A DNA stretch of 48,022 nucleotides, taken from IMG/VR virus record IMGVR_UViG_3300037245_002824, positions 1 through 48,022 of that record. One strand, written 5' to 3'. A model generated the notes under the pieces. It was given only the letters and a program-made list of their open reading frames with translations. It was not told the DNA's origin and did not search any database. Source of the stretch: a virus. The translations under genes were made by a program, and so were the position numbers. This document shows, in pieces, positions 7,712 through 13,854 of the stretch (its first letter is position 1; each line of letters opens with the position of its first letter).

Positions 7712-8318
7712 CCTGATTCCGTTTTTTCAACTCGAGTTTGTATTCAATATTTAATTTTTTGAATGCATCTTGAATTACTCTCTTTTTATGGGCCTGGATT
7801 TTATACAGCTCTTCGTCGAGGATTTTTGTTACCTGCGTTACTTTTTCAGGATCGTTATCATCAAACACGGACGCTGCTATCGTGTTGCCGATCGAAGCTG
7901 ATAACTGGAGTGTTTGGTTTTGATCGATTGAAAACAGGGTTGAAAAAATCCTTGCTACGAACTCCCTGGGGATGAGCGTATTCAGCTCCTTGTCGTTTGC
8001 GATATCAATCTTGGTTATATCCCGTTCTAGTTTTTTACACTGGAGTTTATTTTTTTCTGTTGATTGAGGTTCTTGTGGTGGTTGATCTTCATCCGGGTGA
8101 TTTGATGGCGTGATGACTACCTGCTTTCGAACGCCTTTTCTTTGGGCTGGGGTGTTGCTGATATATTCCTGGACGGCGATGTCTTGCAGATCTATACATT
8201 TTTTCCCGTTATAGATAACGGTTGTTATATTTCCAGAAGTGAGCTGTTTTGTGATAGCGCCCTTGGTAACACCTGCCATTTTCGCAAGTGCCACCTGGGT
8301 TATGTAGTGATCAGTCAT
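7701..8318 (-). CDS. Terminase small subunit, Nu1-like
   Basis: 205 residues. The N terminus (ITQVALAKMAGVTKGAITKQL) is a MerR/Nu1-type winged helix-turn-helix, followed by a Pro/Gln linker near residues 70-95 and a helical C-terminal half likely to carry oligomerisation and large-subunit contacts. There is no Shine-Dalgarno; the start overlaps the upstream stop as TGATG, so translation is coupled. It would recognise the packaging site, and a 25-base sequence lies across its own start (8316-8340) and again at 8621-8645. Confidence 0.88.
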   Translation of the reverse strand: MTDHYITQVALAKMAGVTKGAITKQLTSGNITTVIYNGKKCIDLQDIAVQEYISNTPAQRKGVRKQVVITPSNHPDEDQPPQEPQSTEKNKLQCKKLERDITKIDIANDKELNTLIPREFVARIFSTLFSIDQNQTLQLSASIGNTIAASVFDDNDPEKVTQVTKILDEELYKIQAHKKRVIQDAFKKLNIEYKLELKKRNQDDG

Positions 8319-8340
8319 CAGCTATGGGGTCGCATATGAT
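8316..8340. repeat. 25-bp direct repeat near terminase, copy 1
   Basis: This copy matches 8621-8645 at 22 of 25 positions and shares the core TATGGGGTCGC. It overlaps the terminase small-subunit start. Two imperfect copies about 305 bp apart beside the terminase gene are candidates for terminase recognition sequences of a cos region. Confidence 0.6.
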
Positions 8341-8542
8341 CATGTGGATATACTTTTGAAAGATTATATTTGAAAGCTGAAAAATCTACATTTATTCTTA
8401 GTAGGATTATATCATATGGCAATTTCAATTTGTCACTAAGGAAGAGAATAAAGTCGTAAGTCAATAGTCGAGAACCTTCTGTAGCTTGTTGATGTGTGCG
8501 TCGCCGTGGATTTCTTTTATAACCTGTTGGTATTTCAATCAT
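8318..8542 (-). CDS. Small basic protein at head of packaging operon
   Basis: 74 residues from the ATG at 8542, no family recognised. The N terminus is basic (GYKRNPRRRTHQQ), the rest is helical. The start is chosen because a good promoter (8549-8577) ends its -10 box exactly 6 nt before this ATG, the same geometry as gpW and the gene at 9544, and no Shine-Dalgarno is present. The stop overlaps the terminase small-subunit start. A DNA-binding or packaging role is possible from charge and position only. Confidence 0.62.
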   Translation of the reverse strand: MIEIPTGYKRNPRRRTHQQATEGSRLLTYDFILFLSDKLKLPYDIILLRINVDFSAFKYNLSKVYPHDHMRPHS

Positions 8543-8548
8543 TTTTAA

Positions 8549-8587
8549 ATAATAACATAAGGTATACCAAAAGTCAAGCGGTATACC
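8549..8587 (-). promoter_or_regulatory. Packaging-operon promoter with paired GGTATACC operators
   Basis: Minus strand: TTGACT (8577-8572), 17-nt spacer, TATTAT (8554-8549), 6 nt, ATG at 8542. The perfect palindrome GGTATACC occurs at 8561-8568 in the spacer and at 8580-8587 just upstream of -35, 19 bp centre to centre (about two helical turns). A related AAGTATACTT lies at 8591-8600. Same-face spacing suggests cooperative binding by a regulator. Confidence 0.75.
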
Positions 8588-8620
8588 AGCAAGTATACTT
8601 TGCGCGAAAGTCTGGCACAT

Positions 8621-8645
8621 CATCAGTTATGGGGTCGCGTAGGAT
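8621..8645. repeat. 25-bp direct repeat near terminase, copy 2
   Basis: Second copy of the sequence at 8316-8340, with 3 mismatches. It lies in the stretch without genes upstream of the packaging operon, where a cos site would be expected. Between here and the tRNA-like element I see only a short hairpin (GAGCG/CGCTC, about 8701-8722). Confidence 0.6.
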
Positions 8646-8749
8646 AAGCCCATATGCAAACACATACCCCTCACAGTACCTTTTTGATTTGATTTAAAAT
8701 GAGCGCCTTTGTAGCGACGCTCTTGTATGATGATGATAGTATATCAAGT

Positions 8750-8833
8750 TTGATGAGAGAGGACTTGAACCTCTGACCTTTGTTCCTGCCATTCCTGGCG
8801 GCGGCAACGCTCTACCTTCTGAGCTACTCACCA
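8750..8833 (-). tRNA. tRNA-like element with abnormal anticodon arm
   Basis: Minus strand, 84 nt. The acceptor TGGTGAG/CTCATCA forms 7 bp including G3-U70, then U8-A9, a canonical D arm (GCTC, loop AGAAGGTA, GAGC) and T arm (AGAGG, loop TTCAAGT, CCTCT), with discriminator A and no encoded CCA. Between D and T arms are 34 nt that do not form a 5-bp stem with a 7-nt loop. The best fold there is a hairpin of about 6 bp closed by GGAA, a GNRA tetraloop. It starts on the base after the stop codon of the gene at 8834. It could be a decayed tRNA, a tRNA-like regulator or a decoy. G3-U70 is the alanine identity element, but no alanine anticodon is displayed. Confidence 0.6.
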
Positions 8834-9544
8834 TCACTTAAACTTTAATTGCCTGCGGACCTGCTTTGCCCATTCGGGCTTGACCTTAAACTTATTAGCA
8901 AGCATTCGGATAGCAGGTTTCATCCAAGATTTTTTAATTGGTTGTTTGGGCTTTTTAAACGACTGCAACCTCATCATTTTCTTTTTTTTCATCTGGAAGA
9001 TGCCGCGAGAAAACCTTTTTAATCGACCTTTGTATTTTCGCCGTGTTTTGAATGGCTGATTTTTGATAGTGCCTTTGCGGACCATCGATAGGAACGATGT
9101 CAGGCGGGCTTGCCTTGTTTTTCCGACTCCTTCCTGATCAGGATCGAGAAAAGTATTTGCCGTTTTTGTCCGAGCCTTTCCGCTCACTTTATTCGAGAAT
9201 TTACCGCGTCTTGATGCGAGCGTTTGCGTTCTCGTTCTCGGATCTTTTTTGCCTTTTTCCTGCTCGACAAATCCGGTGAATCTCGGACCGCGAACAGTTC
9301 CGACTTCTGCTGACATTTTAGAGAGCTTCATGCCCTTGGTTTTTTGAACGCGGATTTTTCGTTTAATAAACTTTTCGGATCTGATGACCATGTTTTTATT
9401 CAGAGAGACAAAAATTAAATCTTTGAGTTTAAAAGCTGCCGAATCAAGAAATCCTTTAGCGGCGAATGTGAATTGTTTAAGACCTCTTGTTTTCAAAAAT
9501 AATTCGAGATTTTTAAAATCTGTCAGATCTGCTGATAACATCAT
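8834..9544 (-). CDS. Basic protein resembling minor tail protein Z (gpZ-like)
   Basis: 236 residues from the ATG at 9544, very rich in Lys and Arg. The N-terminal TDFKNLELFLKTRGLKQFTF...AAKGFLDSAAF pattern resembles prophage minor tail protein Z, and FTGFVEQEKG near residue 90 also fits that group. The start is set by the promoter at 9551-9579, whose -10 box ends 6 nt before this ATG; there is no Shine-Dalgarno. It is the first gene of the late unit, far from the tail genes on the linear window but directly upstream of the terminase block. The resemblance is moderate; a nucleic-acid-binding protein is the alternative. Confidence 0.6.
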   Translation of the reverse strand: MMLSADLTDFKNLELFLKTRGLKQFTFAAKGFLDSAAFKLKDLIFVSLNKNMVIRSEKFIKRKIRVQKTKGMKLSKMSAEVGTVRGPRFTGFVEQEKGKKDPRTRTQTLASRRGKFSNKVSGKARTKTANTFLDPDQEGVGKTRQARLTSFLSMVRKGTIKNQPFKTRRKYKGRLKRFSRGIFQMKKKKMMRLQSFKKPKQPIKKSWMKPAIRMLANKFKVKPEWAKQVRRQLKFK

Positions 9545-9550
9545 GAATAA

Positions 9551-9579
9551 AATATGCATATTTTAAACTAGTAAGTCAA
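9551..9579 (-). promoter_or_regulatory. Late promoter giving a leaderless mRNA
   Basis: Minus strand: TTGACT (9579-9574), 17-nt spacer, CATATT (9556-9551), then 6 nt (TTATTC) and the ATG at 9544. It has the same geometry as the promoters at 5201 and 8549. Confidence 0.65.
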
Positions 9580-9637
9580 GCATTTTATGACATATTTATT
9601 AAAAACAGTAGAATTTCATAATAAAATAGTGATATGT

Positions 9638-9674
9638 AATCGTTTAATTATCTATGTTATAAGAAATTAAACGA
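9638..9674. repeat. 11-bp inverted repeat
   Basis: ATCGTTTAATT (9638-9648) and its exact reverse complement AATTAAACGAT (9664-9674) flank a 15-nt loop. It could be an operator or a cruciform/hairpin in the control region. There is no T tract that would make it an obvious terminator. Confidence 0.7.
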
Positions 9675-9783
9675 TCTTAAAATTATTTTACCACTAAACA
9701 CATAGTAAAAAGAGAGTACGGTATTATAAAAAAACAGTCAATCCATTATAGCCCTATTCCTTATCCCATATAGAATTAAGTAT

Positions 9784-9919
9784 GTTTATAATAGTTATAA
9801 TACTTATAAGTAATATATTTATATATATATAATAATAGGGTAACAGGGATGCTCGGACCCTTAAATTCGCGCGCAAAATTGATTTATGAATTTAAAAAGT
9901 ATTATAACTATTATAAAAC
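9784..9919. repeat. 22/23-bp inverted repeat around a GC island
   Basis: The arms at 9784-9805 and 9897-9919 are reverse complements except for one extra base, separated by 91 nt. Each arm contains the TTATAA-rich 12-mer that recurs at 10048-10059. The length and near-perfection exclude chance even in AT-rich sequence. Confidence 0.75.
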
Positions 9920-10083
9920 TTTTAATTCCTTTCCCAGTAAGGAATTATTTATGATTCACTTTTTATCAACAAAAGTGTAAAAACTCTCTAACTATCTACA
10001 CTAATTGAAATTATATCAATTATAAAATCACTTATAAAAAACAGTAAAAGTATTATAACACTCACGGTACATAAAAAAAGTTC

Positions 10084-10140
10084 TTGACAATTCAACACAA
10101 ATCAATTATGTTATAATCAACAAATCAACACAAGTTGATT
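10084..10140 (+). promoter_or_regulatory. Early promoter and operator
   Basis: TTGACA (10084-10089), 17-nt spacer, TATGTT (10107-10112). A palindrome AATCAACACAAGTTGATT with 7-bp arms (10123-10140) overlaps the start of the transcript, and CAACACAA also occurs in the spacer. The palindrome is well placed to be a repressor site. The promoter reads into the early operon at 10170. Confidence 0.78.
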
Positions 10141-10169
10141 TTCAAAAAACAAGATAGGAGTAAAAAAAG

Positions 10170-10592
10170 ATGAGAGATTTTATACATACAGCAAATCAAG
10201 AGATGATAAATATTAAAAATTGTGACTTTATAATGAGAGAATTTGAAAAAGGTGAGCAATTACCATGGAGAATAGTTTTTCATTTTTCAGAAAAAGCCGC
10301 ATATCAGGAGTTTAAAACAGAAAAAGAGCGGGCTGATCAATTAAAAATCATTCGAGAAAATTACAGTACTAATATAGAAGAGATTGGAAAAGAAGAAGAT
10401 CTTCTTTCTGCTGAATACTCTCTTGAAATCATCCCCACAACGGACCAAGAAGCTGACGAAATCGCTTTAAAAATCTTTGGACTAGGGCCTTATTTGGAGA
10501 TTTTTAGGTGTCATTATTACGAAAACAGGGCAACTAAAACAGTAAAAGAGGCTTATCGTGCAGTTCTTTTATTAACCGGAAAGAAGGCTTAA
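10170..10592 (+). CDS. Hypothetical early protein
   Basis: 140 residues, first gene of the early unit, behind AGGAG. The product is acidic, helical and soluble, with no family recognised. A charged central helix (KTEKERADQLKIIRENY) and a C-terminal segment (TVKEAYRAVLLLTGKKA) are the main visible features. As the promoter-proximal early gene it may act in host takeover or regulation, but this rests on position only. Confidence 0.75.
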   Translation: MRDFIHTANQEMINIKNCDFIMREFEKGEQLPWRIVFHFSEKAAYQEFKTEKERADQLKIIRENYSTNIEEIGKEEDLLSAEYSLEIIPTTDQEADEIALKIFGLGPYLEIFRCHYYENRATKTVKEAYRAVLLLTGKKA

Positions 10593-10594
10593 TC

Positions 10595-10828
10595 ATGGAA
10601 AAATGGATACAATCATACGCTGGATTCATCCGCGACCTGCCACAAAGCGGCCTTCAGATGGCCCTTAAAATAAGGCAAAAAACAAAGAAATCACAGGATA
10701 AAATCATAAATTCTGAGAACCTCAAAACAACTCAATATTACCTCAAAGGTGTGCGCGAAAACACCATCGAAATTGCCATTATTCAGGGTGAAATCGAGTA
10801 CAGAAAACAGGTAGGTAGCACCACATGA
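10595..10828 (+). CDS. Hypothetical small early protein
   Basis: 77 residues, starting 2 nt after the previous stop, so translation is probably coupled. Basic and helical, rich in Lys and Gln; no motif recognised. Its stop overlaps the next start by 4 nt (ATGA). Confidence 0.7.
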   Translation: MEKWIQSYAGFIRDLPQSGLQMALKIRQKTKKSQDKIINSENLKTTQYYLKGVRENTIEIAIIQGEIEYRKQVGSTT

Positions 10829-11031
10829 GAGTACAATTAATAAACGCCTCGTTCGTCGGTGAATGGCCACGCTCCGACAAAGAAGCTCTATCGGTAATCA
10901 ACAGAAGAGTAGACCATTCCTTCACCCGTGCCCTCTTAAAAGCTAACTACCTGGTACACCGTGGCCATGGCCAGAGCATCGACACCTCGTGGCGAAAAAC
11001 CTATTCAAACCACAAAAGGAAATGTCTATGA
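10825..11031 (+). CDS. Hypothetical small early protein
   Basis: 68 residues, ATGA overlap with the gene before. The C-terminal half is rich in basic residues and His (VHRGHGQS, YSNHKRKC). No family recognised. Its end overlaps the start of the next gene by 4 nt. Confidence 0.65.
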   Translation: MRVQLINASFVGEWPRSDKEALSVINRRVDHSFTRALLKANYLVHRGHGQSIDTSWRKTYSNHKRKCL

Positions 11032-11705
11032 AAGATTTAAAAAAACACTATGATCTAACAATTAAATGCCTTAGGTGTGAGCCGAGATTGGGCATGGTCA
11101 CTTGCCTGATGTGTAAAGATCATAAGGAAATGTATAAGTATAGAGATAAACTCCTATCCGCATACAATCTAAAAAAAACCGATAAAGATGTAAGTATCAT
11201 TCTCGAAATGTACTATTGTATGGAAACCCTTACGCTTAACGGCTGGAAGTTGAGATGGCACTCTACAAGCTATCATGAATTTGAAAATGGATTTAAACTA
11301 ATGATATTTGGCGGTACAGATTACAAAGAGATTGTCATTCAAGAGATAGGTAAAGATCATATATTCCTAAAGCTCTCACGGGAAAACATAATCCCCTTAC
11401 TACCGGAAAACTACATCTTGCCAGACGGTCCCGAAACCCCGCCGGAAGGATTAGAAAAAATCCACACATCACCACCATCAATCACAGAATACATCGAACA
11501 GCTCGAACAACCCCATGGAGAGATTACTATTATTGATCTCGGAATATGGAAATACCCGCCACAAAAGCCATCCCCTAACTCAGAAATATTGATACTCTGG
11601 AGAGATAACAGGGCCACCATACACATATCACCTGAAATCCCTTTAGAGTTTAGCGACGAAGTGAAGAGGTGGTGTTATACCATCGATTTACATAAATTAG
11701 TTTAA
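11028..11705 (+). CDS. Hypothetical early protein with N-terminal CxxC pair
   Basis: 225 residues. The start at 11028 fits the AGGA site about 7 nt upstream better than 10989. Near the N terminus CLRC and CLMC, 11 residues apart, form a possible zinc site. The middle is mixed alpha/beta, and a Pro-rich segment (LPDGPETPPEGLE, near 130) separates it from the C-terminal part. No family recognised. It is the last gene before the terminator at 11762. Confidence 0.72.
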   Translation: MKDLKKHYDLTIKCLRCEPRLGMVTCLMCKDHKEMYKYRDKLLSAYNLKKTDKDVSIILEMYYCMETLTLNGWKLRWHSTSYHEFENGFKLMIFGGTDYKEIVIQEIGKDHIFLKLSRENIIPLLPENYILPDGPETPPEGLEKIHTSPPSITEYIEQLEQPHGEITIIDLGIWKYPPQKPSPNSEILILWRDNRATIHISPEIPLEFSDEVKRWCYTIDLHKLV

Positions 11706-11761
11706 ACACCGTGTTACGGTTTTAATATTAAAAGTCCCCAAAAGGGCAGGTAAATATTTTT

Positions 11762-11795
11762 CCTGTTAGCTGCTGCCTCGGCTAACAGGTTTTTT
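11762..11795 (+). terminator. Rho-independent terminator of first early operon
   Basis: Perfect 9-bp stem CCTGTTAGC/GCTAACAGG with a 10-nt loop, followed directly by six T. It closes the 10170-11705 operon. Confidence 0.92.
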
Positions 11796-11808
11796 AAAGG
11801 ATAACAAA

Positions 11809-12030
11809 ATGAAAGAACAATCCAGAATAACAATATCCATGGACGATGATCTCCTAAAGGATTTTAGACATATATGTATTGACGCCGGTTTCGGAAGTGC
11901 CCCTCAAGCAATCCGCGTTCTGATCGGGGCAGTCATTAAAAATCCAAATATATTTAAAACAGATTACACCCCAAAAAAGAAAAGAAAATCAACCAAGAAA
12001 AACCAAAAACCTGGAAAGGGCAGTGCGTGA
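11809..12030 (+). CDS. Ribbon-helix-helix regulator
   Basis: 73 residues. The N-terminal RITISMDDDLLKDFRHIC strand-helix followed by a second helix (SAPQAIRVLIGAVI) fits CopG/Arc-type RHH DNA-binding proteins. The C terminus is a Lys-rich tail. It would bind DNA as a dimer; the palindromes at 10123-10140, at the cassette promoters and at 8561-8587 are possible targets, but nothing ties it to any one. Its stop overlaps the GTG start codon of the ORF at 12027. Confidence 0.72.
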   Translation: MKEQSRITISMDDDLLKDFRHICIDAGFGSAPQAIRVLIGAVIKNPNIFKTDYTPKKKRKSTKKNQKPGKGSA

Positions 12031-13036
12031 GCTGGCACTATTTACAGGCGCAGGTGGAGGTCTGCTCGGATCACATATCCTGGGATGGAAAACAGTTTGC
12101 GCCGTCGAAATCGAAAAGTATCCTCGGTCAGTACTGCTTGCAAGACAGCGTGACGGAATCCTCGACAGGTTTCCGATATGGGATGATATTAGAACGTTTG
12201 ACGGCACCGAATGGCGTGGCCGATGTGATATTATTACCGGGGGGTTCCCTTGTCAAGACATTAGCACCGCAGGGAAAGGCGCTGGAATCTATGGTAAAAA
12301 ATCCGGACTCTGGAGAGCTATGGCCTGGGTGGTTCACGAAGTTAGACCGAGGTTCGTCTTTGTGGAAAACTCCCCAGCTCTTACTGGACGGGGACTTAAT
12401 GTCGTACTCAGAGACCTGGCCGAAATGGGGTATAATGCGAGGTGGTGTGTGCTGGGAGCTGATGACGCCGGAGCGCCCCACAGAAGGAAGCGAATATGGA
12501 TATTGGCCTACACCGACAAAGAGCGACCACATCGGAGCGGGCAGAGGTCCAAACAAACAGGGCGGGGAAAATCTGAGAACAGCTGTAAAATATCCGACTC
12601 CAACAACCAGGGATTGGAGATCAGGAAAAGCAAGCGAAAAAACAATGAACAAAAACAGCCGTCCTTTGAACGAATTTATAATAAGTGGTGGCAAACAGAC
12701 CCCGCCGACGTACCCCACGCCTCAAAAAAGAGACTGGAAATATGGTCAGAAAAAGAGGGTAGACCGGAAGGGCTATCAAAACAACCTGAACGATCATGTA
12801 TTAAAATACCCCACGCCAACCTGCAACAGAAAAATGGCCGGTACTATGGAAGAATGGGGAGGCAGTGGCAACAAATTCAGAGGTACATTGAGGGGGAAAG
12901 GCCAATTAAACCCGGATTGGGTCGAGTGGCTCATGGGGTGGCCCACAGGGTGGACCGCATTAAATCAATCGGGAATGGTCAAGTTCCAGCAGTGGCAGCG
13001 CTCGCATTCATTATTCTTTCAGAAGGATTGATATGA
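12023..13036 (+). CDS. DNA cytosine-C5 methyltransferase (Dcm-like)
   Basis: 337 residues, GTG start at 12023. Conserved C5-methyltransferase blocks are present in order: LFTGAGGGLLGSHILGW (motif I, AdoMet), GGFPCQDIS (motif IV, catalytic Cys), FVENSPAL (motif VI), GAPHRRKRIWILA (motif VIII) and KSIGNGQVPAVAALAF (motifs IX-X). The target-recognition region between VIII and IX is a low-complexity, hydrophilic stretch. It probably protects phage DNA from host restriction. The entire gene is overlapped by a second open frame (12027-13031). It ends in an ATGA overlap with the next gene. Confidence 0.93.
   Translation: MRELALFTGAGGGLLGSHILGWKTVCAVEIEKYPRSVLLARQRDGILDRFPIWDDIRTFDGTEWRGRCDIITGGFPCQDISTAGKGAGIYGKKSGLWRAMAWVVHEVRPRFVFVENSPALTGRGLNVVLRDLAEMGYNARWCVLGADDAGAPHRRKRIWILAYTDKERPHRSGQRSKQTGRGKSENSCKISDSNNQGLEIRKSKRKNNEQKQPSFERIYNKWWQTDPADVPHASKKRLEIWSEKEGRPEGLSKQPERSCIKIPHANLQQKNGRYYGRMGRQWQQIQRYIEGERPIKPGLGRVAHGVAHRVDRIKSIGNGQVPAVAALAFIILSEGLI
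12027..13031 (+). CDS. Long ORF fully overlapping the methyltransferase gene in another frame (WPTP-repeat protein)
   Basis: 334 codons, same strand, shifted by one base. The GTG at 12027 overlaps the RHH stop as GTGA, a coupling used elsewhere in this phage, and GGAAAGGG lies about 6 nt upstream. The predicted protein is Trp- and Pro-rich with repeated phrases (WPTPTKSD, YPTPTTRDW, YPTPQKRDW, YPTPTC) and ends NPDWVEWLMGWPTGWT. I recognise this wording from many phage proteins annotated beside or as methyltransferases. It may be a genuinely expressed overprinted gene, or a by-product of constrained codons in the methyltransferase target-recognition region. Confidence 0.45.
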   Translation: MSWHYLQAQVEVCSDHISWDGKQFAPSKSKSILGQYCLQDSVTESSTGFRYGMILERLTAPNGVADVILLPGGSLVKTLAPQGKALESMVKNPDSGELWPGWFTKLDRGSSLWKTPQLLLDGDLMSYSETWPKWGIMRGGVCWELMTPERPTEGSEYGYWPTPTKSDHIGAGRGPNKQGGENLRTAVKYPTPTTRDWRSGKASEKTMNKNSRPLNEFIISGGKQTPPTYPTPQKRDWKYGQKKRVDRKGYQNNLNDHVLKYPTPTCNRKMAGTMEEWGGSGNKFRGTLRGKGQLNPDWVEWLMGWPTGWTALNQSGMVKFQQWQRSHSLFFQKD

Positions 13037-13266
13037 AAGATAAATATAACATTATAACAGTGATAATAATTATACTATTATTTCCGGTTATCGCCTTGTT
13101 ATATGCACTATACCGCGTAGAAAAAGCACATCAACGCAGATTAAAAGTCAAAGTGGATACCTGCGAAATATGTAAACCGGATTGCAGATACCACAACCAC
13201 AAAAACGCTTGGTTTATAGCATATTGCATAAAAAAACAGGAGGGTAAAAAAGATGATGAAAAATAA
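13033..13266 (+). CDS. Small membrane-anchored Cys-rich protein
   Basis: 77 residues, ATGA overlap with the methyltransferase. Residues 6-28 form a strong transmembrane helix (IITVIIIILLFPVIALLYALY); the following positive segment (KAHQRRLKVK) suggests an N-out, C-in orientation. The soluble tail carries CEICKPDC and a later Cys, which could bind metal. No family recognised. Confidence 0.68.
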   Translation: MKDKYNIITVIIIILLFPVIALLYALYRVEKAHQRRLKVKVDTCEICKPDCRYHNHKNAWFIAYCIKKQEGKKDDEK

Positions 13267-13483
13267 AAAACCTTGCAAGAAAGAAAAACAACATAAATGG
13301 AATTATTATGAATCATATGATTATGATTATGATAAATTGAAATTAAAATATCAATTTCGTGTTTGTAAAAAATGCGGTCATGCCCAAGAATATAGATGGC
13401 ACATGACGTGTTATGTGTGGAGCTTTATCAGCTATTTTACAAATGTTGGTGCAAAGCAATTTATTAAGGGTTATGGAAAATGA
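13253..13483 (+). CDS. Small zinc-ribbon-like protein
   Basis: 76 residues behind AGGAGG, overlapping the previous gene by 14 nt. CKKCGH near residue 38 plus another Cys near 53 hints at a zinc site; the N terminus is Lys-rich and a YDYDYD stretch follows. No family recognised. Confidence 0.62.
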   Translation: MMKNKKPCKKEKQHKWNYYESYDYDYDKLKLKYQFRVCKKCGHAQEYRWHMTCYVWSFISYFTNVGAKQFIKGYGK

Positions 13484-13599
13484 ACACTTATAAAATAACA
13501 TGGAAGTATATTGATATCCCCCCGGAAACATATATCGCTGAAACACCTGGAAAGGCGAAATATCAATCTTATCTTTATTGGCAAGATCTGGAAAAATAA
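13480..13599 (+). CDS. Very small protein, 39 residues
   Basis: A short ORF linked by ATGA overlap to the previous stop, ending just before the small-RNA promoter. The peptide is aromatic (YKITWKYIDI at the start, AKYQSYLYW near the end). The overlap and uninterrupted frame support translation. Function unknown. Confidence 0.5.
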   Translation: MNTYKITWKYIDIPPETYIAETPGKAKYQSYLYWQDLEK

Positions 13600-13602
13600 T
13601 AC

Positions 13603-13631
13603 TTGACAAATCGAATTAGTTGTAGTATGTT
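13603..13631 (+). promoter_or_regulatory. Promoter of a small RNA
   Basis: TTGACA (13603-13608), 17-nt spacer, TATGTT (13626-13631): the same boxes and spacing as the early promoter at 10084. The expected start is near 13638, and no ORF with a ribosome site follows before the terminator at 13750. Confidence 0.82.
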
Positions 13632-13637
13632 TAATTC

Positions 13638-13758
13638 ATCGGCTGTCAACCGATATAAAAAACTGGATTGCTTCTTTTATAGAGCGTTTATTTGTGTGGG
13701 CTGTTGATCCAGGGCCTTACCGGTTTGACAACCGGCGCACAAATAAACGCTTTTTTTT
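13638..13758 (+). ncRNA. Structured small RNA, about 120 nt
   Basis: It runs from the predicted start to an eight-T tract. The 5' end folds as ATCGG/CCGAT (13638-13654). The 3' half is a perfect 13-bp stem, GCGTTTATTTGTG (13684-13696) with CACAAATAAACGC (13738-13750), enclosing 41 nt that contain a second hairpin CCGGTT-TGAC-AACCGG (13720-13735). The outer stem plus T8 is also the terminator. The 5' loop region GTCAACCG can pair with CGGTTTGAC of the inner hairpin apart from one bulge, so two conformations are possible. It has no cloverleaf and no ORF. Antisense, decoy or protein-binding roles are all open. Confidence 0.75.
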
Positions 13759-13854
13759 GTACCATTATAAAGCGCCTTCTTTTTTTTAAATGACAGCCCG
13801 GAAAGACGGGCATTTTATAACTGATGCATGTTGGTTAAAATAAAGGAGATATTT

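Larger units (their letters stand above)
9580..10083. other. AT-rich intergenic region with inverted and iterated repeats; candidate origin/control region
   Basis: No credible gene is visible in this stretch. It lies between the divergent late and early units and is far more AT-rich than the genes around it. It contains two long inverted repeats (9638-9674 and 9784-9919) and the 12-mer AAGTATTATAAC at 9897-9908 and 10048-10059, with its inverted copy at 9794-9805. A GC-richer island lies between the arms of the second repeat (about 9838-9880). This is the pattern of an iteron-bearing origin or a regulator-binding region; which of the two cannot be read from sequence alone. Confidence 0.55.

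Noticed and set aside
9835-9860. Sequence resembling a homing-endonuclease I-SceI site in the AT-rich region
   Set aside because: Only partly similar, with a missing base in the core, and no homing endonuclease gene is present.
12128-12718. 196-codon minus-strand ORF opposite the methyltransferase
   Set aside because: No ribosome site, and the strand is opposite to the whole early unit. It is best explained as a shadow of a region already open in two forward frames.
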